Assembly (NCBI GenBank): GCA_035281425.1 | Contig: DATEDX010000184.1 | Coordinates: forward strand, 1 to 8,999 | DNA: 8,999 nt | DNA from: JAICND01 sp035281425 | GTDB taxonomy: Bacteria > Actinomycetota > Acidimicrobiia > Spongiisociales > ZC4RG35 | Direction: 5' to 3' | In this document: one piece after another, positions 5,598-8,999 of the stretch | Position numbering within the stretch: the first letter of the stretch is position 1 | Layout: the number at the start of each line of letters is the position of its first letter | Notes under the pieces: model-generated | The model's database searches: none | Told to the model about the DNA's origin: nothing | The model's input: the letters and a program-made list of their open reading frames with translations, nothing else | Program-made: the position numbers and the translations under genes

Positions 5598-6561
5598 AAT
5601 CCCCCAACTGAGGACCCTTTTGCCCTGCAAGCAGCAGTTCTCCCGTTCCTTCGACTCGGGGCTCCTCGTTGACTGGGATTGATCGGCGTGCCGATCGCCT
5701 GTGGGCGAGCCACAAGACCACCCCCATGGCCACGAGCACTTCCCCAAAACCAATCATTGACGCCCACGGCAGTTCGATATCTCCTCCCGTCAAGTTGTTG
5801 AAGAAGCTGCCGAGCGGGGTGAGCAACGGCCACAGCACCAGAAGGTTTCTTGTGGTGGCAAATGCCATCGCGTAAACCACCCCAAGTCCCGTGAGAAAGG
5901 CGATCTCTCCCATCCCCATCCCATAGCCGAGGTGGTAGAAGCCGTAGAGGAGCGACGCCGATCCGATCCCCACCACAGGCCCGAACGCTTGCTCAAGACG
6001 ATTCTGAATGAATCCCCGGAAGAAGATCGACTCGAAAACCCCGACAGTAAGCGACATCAGCAGAAGTGGCATCCAGTCGACCGGTTGAGGCAGGTCGTAG
6101 CCCCAGAGGGTTAACGAGAACTGCGCGGCCGCGAACACTAGAGCCAGCACCACGGTCGGCCGCCATTGGTCGAGGCCCACGCCGAGGGAGCGGAGGGGAC
6201 GTTTGCGCCACCAGACGGTGTAGACGACGGGTCCAACCACCCCAAGGAGGAGCAGTCCCACAACGGCGTAGCTAATAAACAAGCCGACCATCGCGTCGAC
6301 AGTGAACCGGAGAAAAGCAAGCCCGACGGCAGCCACCACCCCCACGTACATCACCGCGACGGCGATCAAGTCTTTACCGTCGGGACGCCACCAGAGCAGC
6401 CGCTGATTCGGGTAAGCCCGCCGGAAGGCGAGGCCAACTGCCACCATGGCCAGCATCGCCACCAAGCCGTAGGTCCAACCGGCGAGGAAGTCCAACGAGA
6501 ACAGCGCCACAACGACAACGAGGGCCAGGACCGGGACCCTCGACTGGCTAATATTCGACAT
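5578..6561 (-). CDS. CPBP-family (CAAX protease/bacteriocin-processing) intramembrane protein
   Basis: This 327-residue polytopic protein has about eight hydrophobic helices (roughly 10-46, 65-84, 92-117, 135-153, 164-180, 195-210, 218-250, 268-287). The ABI/CPBP domain occupies about 160-260. Motif 1 reads ESIFFRG (177-183), where the usual form is EExxxRG; motif 2 reads YGFYH (206-210), normally FxxxH; motif 3 has LGSFFNN (250-256), with the Asn of the third motif. Characterised relatives are glutamyl intramembrane proteases such as Rce1, but many bacterial members have no known substrate. The loss of the second glutamate makes normal protease activity uncertain. A charged C-terminal tail of about 40 residues follows the last helix. 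AAGGGG lies 4 nt before the ATG at 6561. Its 3' end overlaps the convergent monooxygenase, leaving no room for a terminator between them. Confidence 0.85.
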   Translation of the reverse strand: MSNISQSRVPVLALVVVVALFSLDFLAGWTYGLVAMLAMVAVGLAFRRAYPNQRLLWWRPDGKDLIAVAVMYVGVVAAVGLAFLRFTVDAMVGLFISYAVVGLLLLGVVGPVVYTVWWRKRPLRSLGVGLDQWRPTVVLALVFAAAQFSLTLWGYDLPQPVDWMPLLLMSLTVGVFESIFFRGFIQNRLEQAFGPVVGIGSASLLYGFYHLGYGMGMGEIAFLTGLGVVYAMAFATTRNLLVLWPLLTPLGSFFNNLTGGDIELPWASMIGFGEVLVAMGVVLWLAHRRSARRSIPVNEEPRVEGTGELLLAGQKGPQLGDFTRTSR

Positions 6562-6661
6562 CGCACCCCTTCAGTTCAGGTACACAAGGATGCGTGTCCT
6601 ACCAGTCGATCGTCAGGGCCTAACGTCACAACGCGAGTCGTAAGCCTCTCACTGGATCAAT

Positions 6662-6687
6662 GCCTTCGGGGCCTACATCCCCAAGGC
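6662..6687. terminator. Hairpin over the stop codon of the small membrane protein gene
   Basis: GCCTT-c-GGGG (6662-6671) pairs with CCCCAAGGC (6679-6687) across a 7-nt loop, giving nine base pairs and one bulged base. The stop codon of the minus-strand gene lies in the loop. No T-run follows, so this is at most an actinobacterial-type terminator lacking a U-tract or an mRNA-end structure. Confidence 0.35.
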
Positions 6688-7053
6688 AATGATCACCGCG
6701 CAAACTGCCAGGACTAGTGACACCGGGCCCCAAATTCGCTCCACCCGGGAGCGCGAGGCAAGGTTCGCCGCCGCCCCCAGGGCGAAGAAGCCAGTCAGGA
6801 TCCACATTCCTGCCCGCCCGATTGGCAGCCGACTCGTATCAATCAGGGTCGCCGAACCGAGCACGTAGAGAATCATGATGGGATAGACCAGGACCCCGGC
6901 CAGCCCACTGGCCACACGCAACCGGAGGGGAAGAACACCGAGATGCTGGCCGCCCCAAGCTGCCGCGCCTAGCGGTGCACCCAACGCCAGCGCCAGCTGA
7001 AAGGCGGCGATAACTACCAGCAACACCGCCATCACTATCGCCGCGGCTGTCAT
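6673..7053 (-). CDS. Small four-helix membrane protein, family without a name I recognise
   Basis: The 126-residue protein is almost entirely hydrophobic, with predicted membrane helices at about 5-25, 47-67, 80-97 and 107-125. Between helices 1 and 2 it has GAPLGAAAWGGQHLGVLPLR (25-44). The PLG..aWGG.H.GvLP..LR..S pattern is one I associate with a widespread but uncharacterised family of small bacterial membrane proteins; no function is known to me. I chose the ATG at 7053, which starts directly before helix 1. A longer frame from 7167 adds 38 polar residues and crosses the ArsR operator. No ribosome site precedes 7053, but a TACCAT box 7 nt upstream suggests a leaderless transcript. It is divergent from arsR and is followed on the same strand by the CPBP gene after 111 bp. 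Confidence 0.75.
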   Translation of the reverse strand: MTAAAIVMAVLLVVIAAFQLALALGAPLGAAAWGGQHLGVLPLRLRVASGLAGVLVYPIMILYVLGSATLIDTSRLPIGRAGMWILTGFFALGAAANLASRSRVERIWGPVSLVLAVCAVIIALGM

Positions 7054-7060
7054 CGAGGCG

Positions 7061-7066
7061 ATGGTA
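7061..7066 (-). promoter_or_regulatory. Possible -10 box for a leaderless transcript of the small membrane protein
   Basis: On the minus strand TACCAT (TANNNT type) ends 7 nt before the ATG at 7053, and no ribosome site is present. No convincing -35 is visible at 17-18 nt. The same geometry appears before tetR and arsR, which is the main support. Confidence 0.35.
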
Positions 7067-7115
7067 CGACCGGGCCTCGTCGACCACCACCGTCCTATAG
7101 GCCAGGTTGACACAT

Positions 7116-7144
7116 TTGACCACAACGTCATACAACCGTATGGT
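7116..7144 (+). promoter_or_regulatory. Predicted arsR promoter, leaderless type
   Basis: TTGACC (7116-7121), a 17-nt spacer and TATGGT (7139-7144) make a good actinobacterial promoter. Its -10 ends 7 nt before the ATG at 7152, so the mRNA would be leaderless or nearly so. An alternative -35, TTGACA, lies at 7107-7112 with TACAAC (7131-7136) as a weaker -10. Either way the core promoter overlaps the ArsR palindrome. Confidence 0.5.
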
Positions 7145-7150
7145 TGTATG
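7129..7150. promoter_or_regulatory. ArsR-family operator palindrome
   Basis: A 9-4-9 inverted repeat with perfect arms, CATACAACC (7129-7137) and GGTTGTATG (7142-7150), around GTAT. ACAACC...GGTTGT palindromes are, from memory, typical of ArsR regulators of this SdpR-like type. The position over the -10 and just before the start codon predicts autorepression. It does not reach the predicted promoter of the divergent membrane protein, whose -10 is about 63 bp away. Confidence 0.75.
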
Positions 7151-7151
7151 G

Positions 7152-7496
7152 ATGCAGGTCGCTCCACCCGACTTCGATCGCCTGTTTGGCGCGTTGGCGG
7201 ACCACACCCGCCGCGACATCGTGCGCCGGGCGATCGAATCCGAGGAGGGGGTGGCAGAGCTGGCGGGCCACTACACCATGAGCTTTGCGGCGGTGCAGAA
7301 ACACATTGCCATCCTTGAGCGGGCCGGCCTCGTCACCAAACATCGAGTCGGGCGACGCAAGGTTGTCCGCACCAACCTCGAGCGGCTAGGTATGGCGCGC
7401 CGCTTACTCGATCAGTACGAAGAGCTGTGGCGAGGAAGAATCGAACGGATGGGCCAGCTCGTGAACGAGAGCACCCCGGAGCGAGAGCCACGATGA
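7152..7496 (+). CDS. ArsR/SmtB-family winged-helix transcriptional regulator
   Basis: The 114-residue protein has the ArsR winged-helix fold. FDRLFGALADHTRRDIVRRA (8-27) is the standard LxALadptRRxIl opening. GVAELAGHYTMSFAAVQKHI (33-52) is the recognition helix-turn-helix, and AILERAGLVTKHRVGRRKVV (53-72) is the beginning of the wing. There are no cysteines and no metal-binding CxC, so it is not an arsenic or metal sensor of the classical kind. It resembles the non-metal ArsR proteins that commonly precede SRPBCC or RibD-domain reductase genes. ATG 7152 is preferred because it lies just downstream of the operator and 7 nt after a -10 box; ATG 7140 and TTG 7107 are in frame but fall inside operator or promoter. 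A 16-bp gap to the next gene indicates an operon with the two reductases. Confidence 0.9.
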   Translation: MQVAPPDFDRLFGALADHTRRDIVRRAIESEEGVAELAGHYTMSFAAVQKHIAILERAGLVTKHRVGRRKVVRTNLERLGMARRLLDQYEELWRGRIERMGQLVNESTPEREPR

Positions 7497-7512
7497 TGAC
7501 CGGAGAAAGGAC

Positions 7513-8109
7513 ATGAGCTCCGTCGTGGTCCAGGCGTTCGTCACCCTCGACGGCGTAGTCCAGGCGCCCGGTGCCCGGGATGAGGACACAGAGGGAGGCT
7601 TCGAACACGGCGGCTGGCAGGACGGCTACGCCGTCGGGGAACTGGTCGAGGAATGGGAAAGCAAGACCGAGGCATTGCTGCTCGGCCGCAAGACTTACCA
7701 GATCTTCGCCAACTCCTGGGGTGTGTGGGACGAGAACGCCGAGGGCCTGCAGGGGGAGTTGACCAGGAAATACAACCGCATCCCCAAGTACGTCGCCTCG
7801 CGCACGCTGACCGAGGTCGGCTGGCAGAACACTCATCTCCTCGGCCCCGACGTGCCGGCTGCGGTGGCGAAGCTACGTGCTGAGCCGGGCGGCGAGATCC
7901 GGGTGTGGGGGAGCACAGTCCTGATCAGGACGCTGGCCGAGCACGACTTGGTCGACGAATACCGGCTCCTCTTCTACCCGATCGTGCTGGGAACGGGCAA
8001 GAAGCTGTTCTTCGACGGATACCCCTTCTTCACGCTCGTCCTGGCCGAAAGCCGGTCTCTCCCCTCGGGAGTGGTGGTCAACACCTATCGGCGCTCCCGC
8101 GGCGGCTGA
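7513..8109 (+). CDS. Dihydrofolate reductase-fold (RibD C-terminal domain) family protein
   Basis: The 198-residue protein has the single-domain DHFR-like fold of the RibD_C family: VVVQAFVTLDGVVQAPG (4-20); ALLLGRKTYQIFA (54-66), the GRkTY motif near the NADPH site; KYVASRTL (92-99); and EIRVWGSTVLIRTLAEHDLV (128-147), where GS/GG contacts the nucleotide. It then continues EYRLLFYPIVLGTGKKLF (149-166). Relatives reduce pyrimidine precursors of riboflavin or unknown substrates with NADPH. The lack of a deaminase domain and the ArsR neighbour argue against a role in riboflavin synthesis. An AGAAAGGA site lies just before the ATG. It is the second gene of the ArsR operon and a distant paralog of the next gene. 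The substrate is unknown. Confidence 0.9.
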   Translation: MSSVVVQAFVTLDGVVQAPGARDEDTEGGFEHGGWQDGYAVGELVEEWESKTEALLLGRKTYQIFANSWGVWDENAEGLQGELTRKYNRIPKYVASRTLTEVGWQNTHLLGPDVPAAVAKLRAEPGGEIRVWGSTVLIRTLAEHDLVDEYRLLFYPIVLGTGKKLFFDGYPFFTLVLAESRSLPSGVVVNTYRRSRGG

Positions 8110-8164
8110 GCGCGGAGCCAGGCTCCAAGGAGTTCCTGGGAGAACGTCAACCAAAGGAGATTCG

Positions 8165-8758
8165 ATGAGCGAGCTAGTAGTTGACTTCATCACCTCGCTG
8201 GACGGCTACGCCTCGGCAGAGGGTTGGCCGGGATGGTGGGGCGTGGAGGGCCCCGAGTATCTCGCCTGGCTGGGCCAGATACCCGAACGCGACTACACCA
8301 TCTTGATGGGGGCGAACACCTACCGGCTGATGTACGGATTCGCCAGCGGGGCGGAGGAATTGGACTCGGATGAAGCCGGCGCCATCTCTGAACTGACAAG
8401 ATCGCCCAAGATGGTGTTCTCCTCGACACTGGAGGAGCCGTTGTCTTGGGCCAATTCCCATCTGGTCAGCGGGGACCCGGTCAGGGCGGTGGCTGCCATG
8501 AAACGGGACGGCACCAGCATGACCACCCTCGGTAGCGTCACCTTGTGCCGGTCGCTTCTCGAAGCAGGCCTGGTTGACCGTTACCGGGTGGTCGTCTTCC
8601 CGGTGATCACCGGGAGGACCGGTCGGGAGCGGATCTACGACAGCTACCCCGACGTGGCCCTTGAGATGATCGACAGCCGGACCTTCGATGACCGCATTCA
8701 GTTGCTCGAGTACGTTCCCCGCATCCTCACCGAACCGCCGACGACCAACCCCAGCTGA
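8165..8758 (+). CDS. Second dihydrofolate reductase-fold (RibD C-terminal domain) family protein
   Basis: This 197-residue protein has the same fold as its upstream neighbour but is clearly divergent. It has LVVDFITSLDGYASAEGWPG (4-23), then TILMGANTYRLM (45-56), where the usual GRxTY has become GANTY. It continues with PKMVFSSTL (81-89), MTTLGSVTLCRSLLEAGLVD (119-138) and YRVVVFPVITGRTGRERIYD (140-159). The Trp-rich insertion WPGWWGVEGPEYLAW (21-35) occurs in a common actinobacterial subgroup of this family. It is presumably an NADPH-dependent reductase of unknown substrate, and loss of the Arg in the GRxTY motif may alter cofactor binding. AAAGGAGA lies 5 nt before the ATG. The 55-bp gap from the preceding stop shows no terminator, so it probably belongs to the ArsR operon as its last gene. 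Confidence 0.88.
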   Translation: MSELVVDFITSLDGYASAEGWPGWWGVEGPEYLAWLGQIPERDYTILMGANTYRLMYGFASGAEELDSDEAGAISELTRSPKMVFSSTLEEPLSWANSHLVSGDPVRAVAAMKRDGTSMTTLGSVTLCRSLLEAGLVDRYRVVVFPVITGRTGRERIYDSYPDVALEMIDSRTFDDRIQLLEYVPRILTEPPTTNPS

Positions 8759-8770
8759 GAGCACAACAAG

Positions 8771-8784
8771 GCGGACACGTCCGC
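8771..8784. repeat. Short inverted repeat after the reductase operon
   Basis: A perfect 6-2-6 palindrome (GCGGAC, AC, GTCCGC) starts 13 bp after the stop codon at 8758. With a 2-nt loop and no T-run it is a poor terminator stem. It could equally be a protein-binding site for a downstream gene, or chance in GC-rich DNA. Confidence 0.3.
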
Positions 8785-8838
8785 TCCATTGCTGTACGGC
8801 TATCTCCGGGGCGACCTGTCCCCCCGAACCTGCTTCGA

Positions 8839-8857
8839 CGAGCGCCGCGGGCGCTCG
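8839..8857. terminator. Strong GC hairpin, candidate terminator of the ArsR operon
   Basis: CGAGCGCC (8839-8846) and GGCGCTCG (8850-8857) form a perfect 8-bp stem around a GCG loop, 80 bp downstream of the last reductase stop. No T-tract follows, so it could be a U-tract-less terminator of the type proposed in actinobacteria. Apart from this and the smaller inverted repeat, 8759-8957 shows no convincing gene. Confidence 0.4.
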
Positions 8858-8957
8858 GCCCCGCACCTTCCAGTCATCGACGGTGGTGCGCCGTCGACTC
8901 ATGCGTGCTGGAGGATCCTTCGGGGTCGACGTGAATGACGGCGACTACGGGGAAGCT

Positions 8958-8999
8958 ATGAGCGTGATGGAGCGCGTGCTCCACCTCGTGAGCGGTTGC
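8958..8999 (+). CDS. Possible start of a gene cut by the right edge
   Basis: An ATG at 8958 follows a GGGGAAG ribosome-site-like stretch at a good distance (4 nt after GGGGA), and the frame stays open for 14 codons to the window end (MSVMERVLHLVSGC). In-frame ATG 8901 and GTG 8931 are alternatives with poorer ribosome sites. The fragment is too short to assign to a family. Confidence 0.3.
   Translation, partial: MSVMERVLHLVSGC

Noticed and set aside
7054..7167. 38-residue N-terminal extension of the small membrane protein
   Set aside because: It would begin inside the arsR coding region and cross the ArsR operator; the membrane helix begins right after the ATG at 7053.
8174..8902. 242-codon open frame on the minus strand
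   Set aside because: It lies antisense to the second DHFR-fold gene, which has clear family motifs and a good ribosome site. The antisense product is low-complexity and has no recognisable motif; long antisense frames are expected in GC-rich coding DNA.
1..8999. Mobile elements, CRISPR arrays, tRNA or rRNA genes, riboswitches
   Set aside because: No transposase or integrase motifs, direct-repeat arrays, tRNA-like cloverleaf sequences or conserved rRNA segments were seen on either strand by eye.

Overview
The window is GC-rich, gene-dense DNA that looks actinobacterial. The evidence is several coenzyme-F420-type enzymes, 4-bp ATGA/GTGA gene overlaps, apparent leaderless promoters (a TANNNT -10 box 7-8 nt before the ATG) and a DUF4389 membrane protein. 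An uncultured soil or aquatic actinobacterium (for example Acidimicrobiia) would fit, but the lineage cannot be fixed from this sequence alone. I see no rRNA, tRNA, CRISPR array, insertion sequence or phage gene.

Layout. (1) Bases 1-843, minus strand: the N-terminal 281 residues of a DUF4389 membrane protein that runs off the left edge. (2) Bases 1016-3430, minus strand: a tightly overlapping four-gene operon, in transcription order an NADPH:F420 reductase-like protein, an LLM-class F420-dependent oxidoreductase, a short Ddn-like (deazaflavin-dependent nitroreductase) protein and a PPOX-fold protein. (3) Bases 3431-3503: a 73-bp divergent control region with two related palindromes and two face-to-face promoters. 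(4) Bases 3504-5597, plus strand: a TetR regulator followed by a class A FAD monooxygenase resembling rifampicin monooxygenases. (5) Bases 5578-7053, minus strand: a CPBP-family membrane protein, convergent with the monooxygenase and overlapping it by 20 bp, and a small four-helix membrane protein. (6) Bases 7107-8758, plus strand: an ArsR regulator with a 9-4-9 palindrome in its promoter, then two DHFR/RibD-fold reductases. (7) Bases 8759-8999: mostly non-coding, with two short hairpins and perhaps the first codons of another gene.

How the genes may work together. The reductase-like protein would make F420H2 from NADPH. The LLM, Ddn-like and PPOX proteins are candidate users of F420H2 (or FMNH2) for reducing substrates. 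The TetR protein probably represses both this operon and the monooxygenase, so a single ligand could switch on reductive and oxidative attack on an aromatic, quinone or antibiotic-like compound. That is inference from layout and operator positions. The ArsR operon is a separate, probably self-regulated reductase unit whose substrate is unknown.
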